Assembly (NCBI GenBank): GCA_016931415.1
Contig: JAFGEW010000040.1
Coordinates: 1 to 58,876 of the forward strand
Length of the DNA stretch: 58,876 bases
Direction of reading: 5' to 3'
DNA from: Verrucomicrobiota bacterium
Lineage (GTDB): Bacteria > Auribacterota > JABMQX01 > JAFGEW01
Shown here: positions 24,049-33,027 of the stretch, piece after piece
How the letters are laid out: every line of letters begins with the position of its first letter
Position numbering within the stretch: the stretch's first letter is position 1
The notes under the pieces: model-generated
Databases searched by the model: none
What the model saw: the letters and a program-made list of their open reading frames with translations, nothing else
Told to the model about the DNA's origin: nothing
Made by a program: the position numbers and the translations under genes

Positions 24049-26013
24049 ATGAATCGCAATAATGTCCCCCTGATCCCGCGTAAGGCTCTTTTCGGTAACC
24101 CGGATCGTGCGGCGGTGCAGATCAGCCCGGACGGCAAGCACCTGGCGTGGTTGGCGCCGCTCGACGGTGTGCTCAACGTGTGGATCGCCCCGCGTGACGA
24201 CCTGGAGGCCGTCCGCCCGGTGACGCACGACACCGGCCAAGGCATTCGCATCTACTGGTGGGCCTATACGAACACCCACGTCCTGTGTTTGCAGGACAAG
24301 GACGGTGACGAGAACTGGCGTCTCTATGCCGTCAACCTCACAACCAATGCGGTGAAGGACCTAACCCCATTCGACGGGGTGCAGGCCCAGCCAATGCAGG
24401 TCAGCCACAAGACCCCGGCGGAGATCATCGTCGGCCTGAACAAGCGCGACGCGAAATGGCACGACATCTACCGTGCCAACATCGTGACCGGTGACCTGAC
24501 CCCGCTGCTGGAGCACGATCGGTTCGCAGACGTCGATGTCGATGACGACTACCGCGTGCGCTACGCCCACGAGAACACGTCCGACGGCGGCATGCAGGTC
24601 TATGAGTATGCGACTGGCGAGTGGCGACCCTACGACACCATCCCGCCCGAGGACACGCTGACCACGCGGCTTGTGGGCTTCGACAAGGCGAACCGGTGCC
24701 TCTACATGAAAGACAGCCGCGGGCGCAACACCTCAGCTCTCGTGGAGATCGACCCCGCAACGAAAGCGATGCGCGTGCTGGCCGCCGACTCCCAGGTCGA
24801 CGTGGGCGAGGTGCTGCGGCATCCCATCGAGAAACACGTGCAGGCGGTCTCGTTCGTCTACGACCGCAAGCGTTGGTACGTGCTTGATCCAGCCGTCGAG
24901 CCCGATCTGGCCTACCTCCAGACCGTGGCTGACGGCGAGATCGGGATACGCAGTCGGACGCTCGACGACCGGTTCTGGATCGTGATCTGCACAGTGGACA
25001 ACGGGCCGGCGCGCTACTATCTCTATGACCGCACACAACGGGAAGCGCGCTTCCTGTTCTCCAACCGCCAGGCCCTCGAGGGCCGGCCGCTCGTCAAGAT
25101 GCACTCGACCGCCATCAAGTCACGCGACGGTCTCAACCTCGTGACGTACTACTCGCTCCCCGCCGGCAGCGACGCCAACGGCGACGGCATCCCCGACGAG
25201 CCCATCCCCATGGTGCTCACCCCACACGGCGGCCCGTGGGGGCGCGACCACTGGGGCTACAACTCCGAGCACCAATGGCTCGCCAACCGTGGCTATGCGG
25301 TGCTGAGCGTGAACTTCCGGGCGTCCACCGGCTTCGGCAAGTCGTTCGTGAACGACGGCGACCTCGAATGGGGCGGTAAGATCATCGACGATCAGGTGGA
25401 CGCTGTTCGATGGGCGATTCAGGCAGGGATCGCGGACCCGAAGCGCGTGGCCGTGATGGGTGGGAGCTTCGGCGGTTACTCCACCCTCGCCGGAGTGACG
25501 TTGACGCCGGAGTTGTTCGCCTGCGGCGTGGACCTTTTCGGTCCATCGAACTTGATCACCTTCATGGAGTCCATCCCCCCGTACTGGAAGCCGATGCTGG
25601 AACTGTTCGCGAAACGCATCGGCGACCACCGAACTGAGGAGGGTCGTGCCCTGCTGACGAAGCATTCGCCGTTGACCTATGTGGATCGCATCTGCCGGCC
25701 GCTCCTCATCGGTCAGGGCGCCAATGACCCGCGCGTGAGGAAAGCCGAGTCCGACCAGATCGTCGAGGCCATGCAGTCCAGGAGCATTCCCGTGACCTAC
25801 GTGCTCTACCCCGACGAGGGCCACGGCTTCTACCGCCCCGAGAACGACATCTCCTTCAATGCAATCGCCGAAGGGTTCTTGGCGCAATGCCTCGGTGGCC
25901 GCTGCGAGCCGTTCGGCGATGATCTGAAGGGCGCCAGCCTGCAGGTCGTCACCGGCGCCGACCATGTCCCCGGCCTGCCGGAGGCTCTGGAACTGCTGCG
26001 GAGACACGAGTGA
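24049..26013 (+). CDS. S9 family prolyl oligopeptidase-like peptidase
   Basis: 654 residues. The N-terminal about 370 residues form a WD/beta-propeller-type region (QISPDGKHLAWLAPLDGVLNVWIA repeats). The C-terminal alpha/beta hydrolase domain has the catalytic Ser in VMGGSFGGYSTLAGV, the Asp in NDPRVRKAESDQ and the His in PDEGHGFYRPEN. The oxyanion-hole region is TPHGGPWGRDHWGYN. GAGGAG precedes ATG 24049. No signal peptide is visible, so a cytoplasmic oligopeptidase or acyl-aminoacyl peptidase is most likely. Monocistronic by spacing. Confidence 0.93.
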   Translation: MNRNNVPLIPRKALFGNPDRAAVQISPDGKHLAWLAPLDGVLNVWIAPRDDLEAVRPVTHDTGQGIRIYWWAYTNTHVLCLQDKDGDENWRLYAVNLTTNAVKDLTPFDGVQAQPMQVSHKTPAEIIVGLNKRDAKWHDIYRANIVTGDLTPLLEHDRFADVDVDDDYRVRYAHENTSDGGMQVYEYATGEWRPYDTIPPEDTLTTRLVGFDKANRCLYMKDSRGRNTSALVEIDPATKAMRVLAADSQVDVGEVLRHPIEKHVQAVSFVYDRKRWYVLDPAVEPDLAYLQTVADGEIGIRSRTLDDRFWIVICTVDNGPARYYLYDRTQREARFLFSNRQALEGRPLVKMHSTAIKSRDGLNLVTYYSLPAGSDANGDGIPDEPIPMVLTPHGGPWGRDHWGYNSEHQWLANRGYAVLSVNFRASTGFGKSFVNDGDLEWGGKIIDDQVDAVRWAIQAGIADPKRVAVMGGSFGGYSTLAGVTLTPELFACGVDLFGPSNLITFMESIPPYWKPMLELFAKRIGDHRTEEGRALLTKHSPLTYVDRICRPLLIGQGANDPRVRKAESDQIVEAMQSRSIPVTYVLYPDEGHGFYRPENDISFNAIAEGFLAQCLGGRCEPFGDDLKGASLQVVTGADHVPGLPEALELLRRHE

Positions 26014-26059
26014 GGCCGTCCAGTTTGTCACGTCGGGCGATCACTCCGACTCGTTGGCC

Positions 26060-26088
26060 TTGACAGGAGTGGGTTGATTCCCTAGGCT
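26060..26088 (+). promoter_or_regulatory. Probable promoter of the GuaB3-like/PHP operon
   Basis: TTGACA at 26060-26065, a 17-bp spacer and TAGGCT at 26083-26088. The leader to the ATG at 26191 would be about 95 nt. Good -35 and spacing, moderate -10. Confidence 0.5.
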
Positions 26089-26190
26089 ACCGCATCCGCC
26101 AACCTGCGCAGTCGGCAGCCGGCTTCACACCAGGCGGAGATCAACCTGAAGCAGACCGGTTTCCTGTACGGGTCAAGGAGGACCTTACTC

Positions 26191-27351
26191 ATGGGCATGT
26201 GGGTCGGACGCGGTCGCAAAGCGCGCCGCTGCTACGGATTCGATGAGATCGCGCTCGTGCCGGGGGACGTGACGGTCAACCCGGACGAGGTCGATTGCAC
26301 CTGGACGATCGACAATCAGACGTACGCGGTGCCGATCCTGGCCGCCGCGATGGACGGCGTGGTCGACGTCAGGTTCGCCGTCGAGATGGGGCGGTTCGGC
26401 GGCATTGCGGTGCTGAACCTGGAAGGCGTGCAGACCCGCTACACCAACCCCGAGGAGGTGCTCGACCGTATCGGCAAGGCCACGCCCGACGAGGCGACCG
26501 AGCTTGTCCAGGGCCTTTACCGCGAGCCGATCAACGAGCAGCTCATCTCGACGCGCATCGAGCAGATCAAGAAGGGCGGCGCGCCGGCCGTGGTGTCGGC
26601 CATTCCGCAGCGGGCCGCACGCTTCGGGGCGATCGCCCAGGAAGCGGGCGCGGACATGTTCGTCGTGCAATCGACAGTCACGACCGTCAAGCACATCTCG
26701 ACGGCGTACGAGACGCTCGACTTCACCAAGCTCTGCGCGGCGATGAAGATCCCGGTCATCGTCGGCAACACGTGCAGCTACTCGACAGCGCTCCAGCTCA
26801 TGGAGACCGGCATTGACGGACTCCTGGTCGGCATCGGCCCGGGCGCGGCGTGCACGACGCGCGGCGTGCTCGGCATCGGCGTGCCGCAGGTGACGGCCAC
26901 GTGCGATTGCGCGGCCGCGCGCGACGCCTACTTCCTCAAGACGCGCCGCTATGTGCCCATCATCACCGACGGCGGCATGAACGCCGGCGGCGACATCTGC
27001 AAGGCGTTCGCCTGCGGGGCCGACGCGGTCATGGTCGGCTCGGCGTTCGCCGCCGCCAAGGAGGCGCCCGGCCGCGGCTATCACTGGGGTATGGCGACGC
27101 CGCACCACAACCTGCCGCGCGGCACGCGCATCAAGGTGGGCACCACCGGGACGCTCGAACAGATCCTCGTCGGGCCGGCGACGCTCGACGACGGTTCGCA
27201 GAACCTCGTTGGCGCACTCAAGACCTCGATGGGCAATCTCGGCGCGGCGACGATCCGCGAGATGCACAACGTCGAGCTGATCATCGCGCCGGCGATCAAG
27301 ACCGAGGGCAAGGTGTTCCAGAAGGCCCAGCACGTCGGCATGGCCAAGTAG
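26191..27351 (+). CDS. GuaB3-family IMP dehydrogenase-related protein
   Basis: 386 residues forming an IMPDH/GMP-reductase TIM barrel without CBS domains. YGFDEIALVPGDVT resembles the family N-terminus. The catalytic-loop Cys lies in GIGPGAACTTRGVLGIG and the phosphate-binding loops in ITDGGMNAGGDICKAFACGADAVMVGSAFA. It ends with IAPAIKTEGKVFQKAQ. GuaB3 proteins were long annotated as IMP dehydrogenases; some cyanobacterial GuaB3 enzymes act as GMP reductases. AAGGAGGA precedes ATG 26191. The PHP gene follows at 32 bp. Confidence 0.88.
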   Translation: MGMWVGRGRKARRCYGFDEIALVPGDVTVNPDEVDCTWTIDNQTYAVPILAAAMDGVVDVRFAVEMGRFGGIAVLNLEGVQTRYTNPEEVLDRIGKATPDEATELVQGLYREPINEQLISTRIEQIKKGGAPAVVSAIPQRAARFGAIAQEAGADMFVVQSTVTTVKHISTAYETLDFTKLCAAMKIPVIVGNTCSYSTALQLMETGIDGLLVGIGPGAACTTRGVLGIGVPQVTATCDCAAARDAYFLKTRRYVPIITDGGMNAGGDICKAFACGADAVMVGSAFAAAKEAPGRGYHWGMATPHHNLPRGTRIKVGTTGTLEQILVGPATLDDGSQNLVGALKTSMGNLGAATIREMHNVELIIAPAIKTEGKVFQKAQHVGMAK

Positions 27352-27383
27352 GCGGGGCGCGCACCGTCCCCGAGGGGCCTCCT

Positions 27384-28184
27384 ATGAGCAACACGCCACG
27401 GCTGCCGGCTGATCTGCACGTCCATTCGTCGTGTTCGGTGGACGGCAAGTCGACCATTGACGAGCTGTGCGAAGCAGCGATCGCCCTCGGGCTGGGCGCC
27501 GTCTGTCTTACCGACCATTGGGAATTCGATCCGCAGGATGCCGGGTTCGGCCGCTTTGACTACGAGGCCTACACCGCCCTCGTCGAGGGCGCGAAGGCCA
27601 AGTATGCCGGGCGGCTCGTCGTGTTCAGGGGCGTCGAGATCGATTACCAGCACCGGTTCGAGGACGAGATCCGCCGGGCGCTCGACGGCAAGCGATTCGA
27701 CCACCTGCTCGGCGCCGTGCACTACGTCGAAGGCCGGATATTGAGCGAGGCGCTGCTTGCCGAGCGGCGGCTCGAGGCCGTCTACGCATCGTACCTCGAC
27801 GAGGTGGCCGCCTCGGCGCGCAGCGGGCTTTTCGCCGCCATCGCCCATTTCGACTACGTGAGCAAACACGCCGGCCCGAACAAGGTGCTGCTGCGCGACG
27901 AGTCGCTGCGGCGCCGGCTTCACGAGTGCCTCTACGAGATCATCAAGTCCGGCGCGGCGCTCGAGATCAACACGCGCGGCCTCGTGCGCGCCCCGCGCAA
28001 TTTCTACCCCTCCGTCGAGCTGCTGCGGCCATACCGCGAGTTGGGCGGCAAGCGGGTCACCGTCGGCTCGGATGCGCACGAGGCTTCCGAGATCGGCCTC
28101 GGCATCGGCGCAGCGTATGCCTTGGTCGAGGCGCTCGGCTTCCGCGCCTACACGCCCGGGCCGACCGCGGACCTCACGCCATGA
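27384..28184 (+). CDS. PHP domain phosphoesterase, histidinol-phosphatase (HisK)-like
   Basis: 266 residues. Metal-binding PHP motifs: DLHVHSS at the N-terminus, LTDHWEFD, GVEIDYQ, LGAVHYVEG, IAHFDYVSKH and the C-terminal GSDAHEASEIG. The layout matches histidinol-phosphatases of the HisK/HisJ type, which dephosphorylate histidinol phosphate. No other his genes are nearby, so another phosphate ester is possible. GAGGGG precedes ATG 27384. The stop overlaps the next start as ATGA. Confidence 0.88.
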   Translation: MSNTPRLPADLHVHSSCSVDGKSTIDELCEAAIALGLGAVCLTDHWEFDPQDAGFGRFDYEAYTALVEGAKAKYAGRLVVFRGVEIDYQHRFEDEIRRALDGKRFDHLLGAVHYVEGRILSEALLAERRLEAVYASYLDEVAASARSGLFAAIAHFDYVSKHAGPNKVLLRDESLRRRLHECLYEIIKSGAALEINTRGLVRAPRNFYPSVELLRPYRELGGKRVTVGSDAHEASEIGLGIGAAYALVEALGFRAYTPGPTADLTP

Positions 28185-28654
28185 GGTACCGTGTTCCACG
28201 ACTGCCGGCCCAACCAGGGGCGGCGGTGTGGATCACGGACCTCGACGAGAGCCGCCTCGTCCGCCTCGAAACGGTCCCCCACGGGCGCTCGCTTGCCGTG
28301 CTTGTCGGCTCGGAGGATGGGGAGGGCCTTGCCGCCATCCGCCTCCAGCGCCGGCTCACGGGCACAACGGCTGCCGTCGAACTCGGTGGCGCGCTCTTCG
28401 CCACACTGAGTCTCGAGGGGCGCAAGCACAAGGGCGCCGTGCGCGTGCGGTGCGAACACGGGGAATACATCATCGCCGGCGACTTCGAGGCGTGGGATTT
28501 TCACGTTCTCCTCAACACGAGCCCCGTCGCCGACGTCGCGCCGCGCCGGAGCGAGGACGGCGTCGCGCTGATCGAAACGAGCGATCACGAGGAACAGCTT
28601 CCCTTGCTCGCCCTCATCCTCGCCGTCGACCTGCTTGTTCAGGCAACACGATAG
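28181..28654 (+). CDS. Hypothetical protein, LURP-one/YxjI-like fold suspected
   Basis: 157 residues, translationally coupled to the PHP gene by an ATGA overlap. The strand-rich pattern (AVWITDLDESRLVRLET, VRVRCEHGEYIIAGDFEAWDFHVLL) followed by a hydrophobic C-terminal helix, LPLLALILAVDLLVQ, resembles LOR/YxjI tubby-like proteins, which also end with an acidic stretch and an ALVLAID-type helix. No strict motif was found; the fold call is an inference. Function unknown. Confidence 0.7.
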   Translation: MRYRVPRLPAQPGAAVWITDLDESRLVRLETVPHGRSLAVLVGSEDGEGLAAIRLQRRLTGTTAAVELGGALFATLSLEGRKHKGAVRVRCEHGEYIIAGDFEAWDFHVLLNTSPVADVAPRRSEDGVALIETSDHEEQLPLLALILAVDLLVQATR

Positions 28655-28722
28655 AGTGGCAAGCGTCGCGCGTTCCGCACACGCAGCAACACGCCGTCTT
28701 TCGCCTTGGATCCTTTCCGGCT

Positions 28723-28750
28723 TTGCGTGAGGCGCCCTCTCTGGTATCGT
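28723..28750 (+). promoter_or_regulatory. Possible promoter of the 28.8-31.8 kb run
   Basis: TTGCGT at 28723-28728, a 16-bp spacer and TATCGT at 28745-28750, 31 bp before the ATG at 28782. Confidence 0.35.
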
Positions 28751-28781
28751 GGACCTGCACGCGCACCGGACGGACACGACC

Positions 28782-29234
28782 ATGGCTGAAGACCGCGTCA
28801 TCGAGATCAACATCGACGGCATCGACACCGACGAGATCATGCGCCAGATCCGCGCGCGCATCGAGGCGAAGCGCGCCGCCGGCGTCTACGACAGGTATAA
28901 CCTGACCGGCATCACCAAGCTCGAAGTGACGGAGGCCAAGAGCGAGGAGGACTTCATCCGCTACTCGCTCAAGATGCTCCAGCGCACGCACGAGATCGAC
29001 ATCGCCGACTTCCCGATCCCGAACAAGGGCGGGCCGTTCGGCTGGCTCGAGGTGCTCGTCAAAAAGGTGCTCTGGCATCTACTCAAGTTCTACACCTGGC
29101 GCATGTGGACCCAGCAGCGCGAGTTCAACGCCCAGGTGGTCAATACCCTACGCGCCCTCAACCGCAAGCTCGACACCCTCAAGCGCACGGTTGACGAGGG
29201 CGATCGCAGCGAAGACGGCCCAGCCGGCACGTAA
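28782..29234 (+). CDS. Hypothetical protein with an O-antigen-methyltransferase-type N-terminus
   Basis: 150 residues. The start EINIDGIDTDEIMRQIRARIEAKRAAG matches the short helical IDVEEIMxRIRxxI module often found before methyltransferase or glycosyltransferase domains in polysaccharide clusters. Here no catalytic domain follows. Instead there is an amphipathic or membrane-associated stretch, GWLEVLVKKVLWHLLKFYTW, and a coiled-coil-like end (VVNTLRALNRKLDTLKRTV). ATG 28782 is used; a GTG at 28749 would add 11 unconserved residues. It lies 15 bp before the peptide-binding protein gene. Confidence 0.65.
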   Translation: MAEDRVIEINIDGIDTDEIMRQIRARIEAKRAAGVYDRYNLTGITKLEVTEAKSEEDFIRYSLKMLQRTHEIDIADFPIPNKGGPFGWLEVLVKKVLWHLLKFYTWRMWTQQREFNAQVVNTLRALNRKLDTLKRTVDEGDRSEDGPAGT

Positions 29235-29249
29235 CGAGGGAGAAACGGC

Positions 29250-30845
29250 ATGGGCAAGTCGGGCCTCGGTCTCCTCGCGCTCCTCGCCTTCAATGTGCTT
29301 GTCGGGGCGATGGCGATCAGCGGCAGTTGGACGCCCCGCGGCGAGACCCTCGTCTACCGTTTCAAGACCGACGCACCGACGCTCGATCCGGCCTACGCGC
29401 ACGACACAACGTCTTCTACTGTACTCCAGTGCATCGTGGACGGGTTGACCGAGCTCGACGCCGAGACGCTCGAGGTCAAGCCCGAGTTGGCGGAGTCGTG
29501 GGAGATCAGCGAGGACGGCACGGTCTACACCTTTCACCTGCGGCGCGGTGTCAAGTTCCACAACGGCCGCGAGGTGACCGCCGAGGACTTCAAGTACTCG
29601 ATGGAGCGCCTGCTCGATCCCGCCACAGCCGCCGACCAGCGTTGGGTGCTCGAGGAGATCAGGGGCGCCGACACCTTCAACGGCAAGACGGTCAAGCACG
29701 TCGAGGGCATCGAGGTCGTTGACCGCTATACGCTGCGCATCACAATCAACCGCCCGTACACGCCGTTTCTCGGTCTGCTCTCGATGGAGGCCGCGTCGCC
29801 CGTGCCGCGCGAGGAGGTCGAGCGCCTCGGCGAGGACTTCGCAGGCCGCCCCATCGGGTGCGGACCGTATCGTTTTGTCAGTTGGACGCGCGACGCCATC
29901 ATCATCCTCGAGCGCTTCGACAAGTACTGGGGCGAACCGGCCAGGATCCGCTACATCAAGTTCAAGGTGATTCCCGAGGACACACTCGCGTTCGAGAAGT
30001 ACCGCCACGGCGAGCTCGACATGCTCATGGAGCTGCCGGTCAAACGCGTACGCGAGCTGCTCAAGGCCCACCCCGACGAGGCGCAGCTCTGGCCTATGCT
30101 CGGCGTCTACTACATGGGCTTCATGCACACGAAGCCGCCGTTCAAAGACAACGTCACGCTGCGGCAGGCGCTCAACTGCGCCGTCGATAAGCAGGCGATC
30201 TGCGATGTCATCCTCGAGGGGGTGCCGATCCCGGCGCGCGGCGTCTTGCCGCCGGGGTTCGCGAGCTTCGACGACTCAGTCGAGGGCTACCCGTACGACA
30301 CCGCCAAGGCGAAGGCCTTGCTCGCCGAGGCCGGTTACCCGAACGGCGAAGGGCTGCCGGTGCTCACGCTCCAGTACAACACGAGCGAGGCACACGAGGC
30401 GATCTGCGAGGCGATCAAGAACGATCTGGCCGACATCGGCGTCAGGGTCCGGCTCAAAAACCTCGAGTGGGGCACGCACCTCGCCTCGCTCAAGGCCCGT
30501 GAGCCGGAGCTGTTCCGCGCCGGCTGGCTGGCCGACGTGCCGAGCGAGGACAACTTCCTCCAATTGCTCGTCACGGGCAAGGAGACGAACTACAGCGGCT
30601 ACTCGAATCCCGAGTTCGACGCGCTCTTCGAGCGCGCGCGTTTCGCCACCGATCCCGACGAGCAGCGCCGCCTCTACCGCGAGGCCAACCGGCTCGCCGT
30701 CGAGCAGGCCGCCTGGCTCTTCGTCTACTGGTACCGCGATGTCATGATGGTTAAGCCGTACGTGAAAGGCGGGCTGCGCCCCGTGCAGGGCGACTTCCGC
30801 ATGCCGCTGCACAAGCTCTATTTCACTTCACCTCCAGGCTCGTAG
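29250..30845 (+). CDS. ABC transporter substrate-binding protein, family 5 (peptide/nickel type)
   Basis: 531 residues. An N-terminal hydrophobic segment (about 5-24) is a signal peptide or anchor. Family 5 landmarks: LVYRFKTDAPTLDPAYAHDT, LAESWEISEDGTVYTFHLRRGVKFHNGREVTAEDFKYSMERLLDP and FKDNVTLRQALNCAVDKQAICD, with a typical KPYVKG end. Delivers oligopeptides or similar solutes to an ABC importer. GAGGGAGA precedes ATG 29250. One permease gene follows at 6 bp. No second permease or ATPase is present. Confidence 0.93.
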   Translation: MGKSGLGLLALLAFNVLVGAMAISGSWTPRGETLVYRFKTDAPTLDPAYAHDTTSSTVLQCIVDGLTELDAETLEVKPELAESWEISEDGTVYTFHLRRGVKFHNGREVTAEDFKYSMERLLDPATAADQRWVLEEIRGADTFNGKTVKHVEGIEVVDRYTLRITINRPYTPFLGLLSMEAASPVPREEVERLGEDFAGRPIGCGPYRFVSWTRDAIIILERFDKYWGEPARIRYIKFKVIPEDTLAFEKYRHGELDMLMELPVKRVRELLKAHPDEAQLWPMLGVYYMGFMHTKPPFKDNVTLRQALNCAVDKQAICDVILEGVPIPARGVLPPGFASFDDSVEGYPYDTAKAKALLAEAGYPNGEGLPVLTLQYNTSEAHEAICEAIKNDLADIGVRVRLKNLEWGTHLASLKAREPELFRAGWLADVPSEDNFLQLLVTGKETNYSGYSNPEFDALFERARFATDPDEQRRLYREANRLAVEQAAWLFVYWYRDVMMVKPYVKGGLRPVQGDFRMPLHKLYFTSPPGS

Positions 30846-30851
30846 CGAGCG

Positions 30852-31775
30852 ATGGGCACCTACATCCTGCGCCGACTTCTTTTCGCGATCCCCGTGCTCT
30901 GGGGAATCGCCACGGTGGTGTTCTTCCTCATCTTCGCGATCCCGGGCGACCCGGCCGACACGCTCATGGGCCACCATCCGACTGAGGAGGCCCGCCAAGC
31001 CATCAACGCCAAGTACCATCTCGACAGGCCCATCCTCGTCCAGTACGGCCACTTCATGTGGCGTCTCGCCCAACTCGACCTCGGCCGCTCGTACGCCCAC
31101 AAGGCGCGCGTCAGCGACATCCTGCTCGAGCGGGCGGGGGCGACCGTGCTGCTCGCGCTCACGGCGCTCGTCGTGGCGATTCTCGTTGGGATGACGCTCG
31201 GGTTTCTGGCCGCCTACAGGCAGGGCTCGTGGCTTGACGGCCTCGTCATGGCAGTCTCCGTGCTCGGCATCTCGACGCCCGTGTTCTGGCTCGGGTTGAT
31301 GGCCGTGCTGCTGTTCTGCAGCGTGCTGTGGCTGCTGCCGCTGCCGGATCCCGAGATCACGCTGCGCCACCTCATCCTGCCGTCGCTGACGCTCTCGGCG
31401 CTGCTGGTCGGCTACATCGCGCGCATGACGCGTTCGAGCCTGCTCGAGGTGGCGCGGCAGGACTTCATGCGAACCGCCCAAGCCAAGGGCCTCTCGCGGC
31501 TCAGCGTGTTCTACCGCCACGGCCTGCGCAATGCGCTCATCCCCGTTGTCACCATCATCGGGCTCAACTTCGCCTCGCTGCTCGGCGGGGCCATCGCTAC
31601 TGAGACCGTTTTCGCCTGGCCCGGCATCGGGCGGGCAATGTTCCAGGCGGTGCTCGAGCGCGACGTGCCGCTCATCGAGGGCGGCGTGATCCTGCTCGCC
31701 TTCGTCTTCGTCCTCGCCAACATCGTCGTTGACGTGAGCTACGCCGTTCTCGACCCACGCATCCGGCTCAAGTAG
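30852..31775 (+). CDS. DppB/OppB-type ABC transporter permease
   Basis: 307 residues with six transmembrane helices. The N-terminus MGTYILRRLLFAIPVLWGIATVVFFLI, GDPADTLMG, LDRPILVQYGHFMWRLAQLDLGRSY and the EAA coupling loop ARQDFMRTAQAKGLSRLSVFYRHGLRNALIPVVT are diagnostic of the inner-membrane B subunit. It ends with the usual YAVLDPRIRLK. A DppC partner would normally follow, but the next gene is a purine enzyme, so this transporter is incomplete here. Confidence 0.95.
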   Translation: MGTYILRRLLFAIPVLWGIATVVFFLIFAIPGDPADTLMGHHPTEEARQAINAKYHLDRPILVQYGHFMWRLAQLDLGRSYAHKARVSDILLERAGATVLLALTALVVAILVGMTLGFLAAYRQGSWLDGLVMAVSVLGISTPVFWLGLMAVLLFCSVLWLLPLPDPEITLRHLILPSLTLSALLVGYIARMTRSSLLEVARQDFMRTAQAKGLSRLSVFYRHGLRNALIPVVTIIGLNFASLLGGAIATETVFAWPGIGRAMFQAVLERDVPLIEGGVILLAFVFVLANIVVDVSYAVLDPRIRLK

Positions 31776-31819
31776 GATGGCCAAGTCAAGCGGTCGCCTG
31801 AAGGGAGGGAGCCCGACTG

Positions 31820-32995
31820 ATGTCACGTGACGAACTGGCCCTGCGCTATGGCTGCAACCCGCATCAAACGCCGGCACACGTCCGGATGAACGATGGCCGC
31901 CTCCCCTTCCGCGTGGTCCACGGGCAGCCGGGCTACATCAACCTGCTCGACGCGCTCAACTCGTGGCAGCTCGTGAAGGAACTCAGCGCGGCCGTGTGTC
32001 TCCCCGCAGCGGCGTCGTTTAAGCACGTGAGTCCGGCAGGCGCTGCGGTGGGATTGCCGCTCCGCGAGGAGCTCGCGCAGGCGTACTTCGTCGAGGATCT
32101 CGACCTTTCGCCTCTGGCGTGCGCATACGCACGGGCTCGTGGTGCAGACCGGATGTCCTCTCTCGGCGACTGGATCGCTTTGAGCGATCGGGTCGACCTT
32201 TCGTGTGCGCAGTTGATCCGGCGCGAGGTTTCACACGGCATCATCGCCCCGGGCTTCGACGAGGCGGCCATCCCGATCCTGAGCTCCAAGCTCGGCGGCA
32301 GTTATGTGCTCATCGAAATCGATCCGAGCTATGAACCGGGTGCGATGGAAACGCGCGAGGTGTTCGGCATCACCTTCCAGCAGTGCCGCAATGATCGCCC
32401 CATCGCGGTGAACCTGCTGTCAGACGTCGTGACACAGAATCGTGAGCTTCCGGACACCGCCAAGCGCGACATGCTCGTGGCGCTCGTCGCGCTCAAGTAC
32501 ACGCAGTCGAACTCGGTGTGCTTCGCCGTCGAGGGGCAGATCATCGGGATGGGCGCAGGCCAGCAGTCGCGCATCCACTGCACGCGCCTCGCCGGCGAGA
32601 AGGCGGATAAGTGGTGGCTGCGCCAGCATCCGGCGGTCCGAGCCCTCCTCTTCGAGGAGGGTCTCAGACGTCCCGAACGCGACAACGCGATCGACCTGTT
32701 CCTCACGGAAGGGATCACGCCGACCGAACAGACGATCCTCGATGCAGCCTTCAGGCAACAGCCCGAACGCCTGACGGCCGACCAGAGGAGCCAATGGCTC
32801 GACCGGCTCAGCGGCGTGGTGCTCGGCTCCGACGCCTACATTCCGTTCCGCGACAATATCGACCGCGCGGTCCGGAGCGGTGCTCGGTACATTGTCCAGC
32901 CCGGCGGCTCGTTACGCGACGAGGACGTGATCGGCGCGTGCAATGAGTACGGCATAGCGATGGTGTTCTCGGGCCTGCGCCTGTTCCACCACTAG
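31820..32995 (+). CDS. Stand-alone AICAR transformylase (PurH formyltransferase domain only)
   Basis: 391 residues matching the formyltransferase domain of PurH without the N-terminal IMP cyclohydrolase domain. It transfers a formyl group from 10-formyl-THF to AICAR in purine synthesis. Motifs: LRYGCNPHQTPA, GYINLLDALNSWQLVKEL, the catalytic Lys68-His69 in SFKHVSPAG, LKYTQSNSVCFA, GAGQQSRIHCTRLAGEKAD and the end GIAMVFSGLRLFHH. AAGGGAGGGAG precedes ATG 31820. IMP cyclohydrolase must come from another gene. Confidence 0.9.
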   Translation: MSRDELALRYGCNPHQTPAHVRMNDGRLPFRVVHGQPGYINLLDALNSWQLVKELSAAVCLPAAASFKHVSPAGAAVGLPLREELAQAYFVEDLDLSPLACAYARARGADRMSSLGDWIALSDRVDLSCAQLIRREVSHGIIAPGFDEAAIPILSSKLGGSYVLIEIDPSYEPGAMETREVFGITFQQCRNDRPIAVNLLSDVVTQNRELPDTAKRDMLVALVALKYTQSNSVCFAVEGQIIGMGAGQQSRIHCTRLAGEKADKWWLRQHPAVRALLFEEGLRRPERDNAIDLFLTEGITPTEQTILDAAFRQQPERLTADQRSQWLDRLSGVVLGSDAYIPFRDNIDRAVRSGARYIVQPGGSLRDEDVIGACNEYGIAMVFSGLRLFHH

Positions 32996-33027
32996 GCAAC
33001 GGAAGTCGATACTCGAGAAACCCCAGG

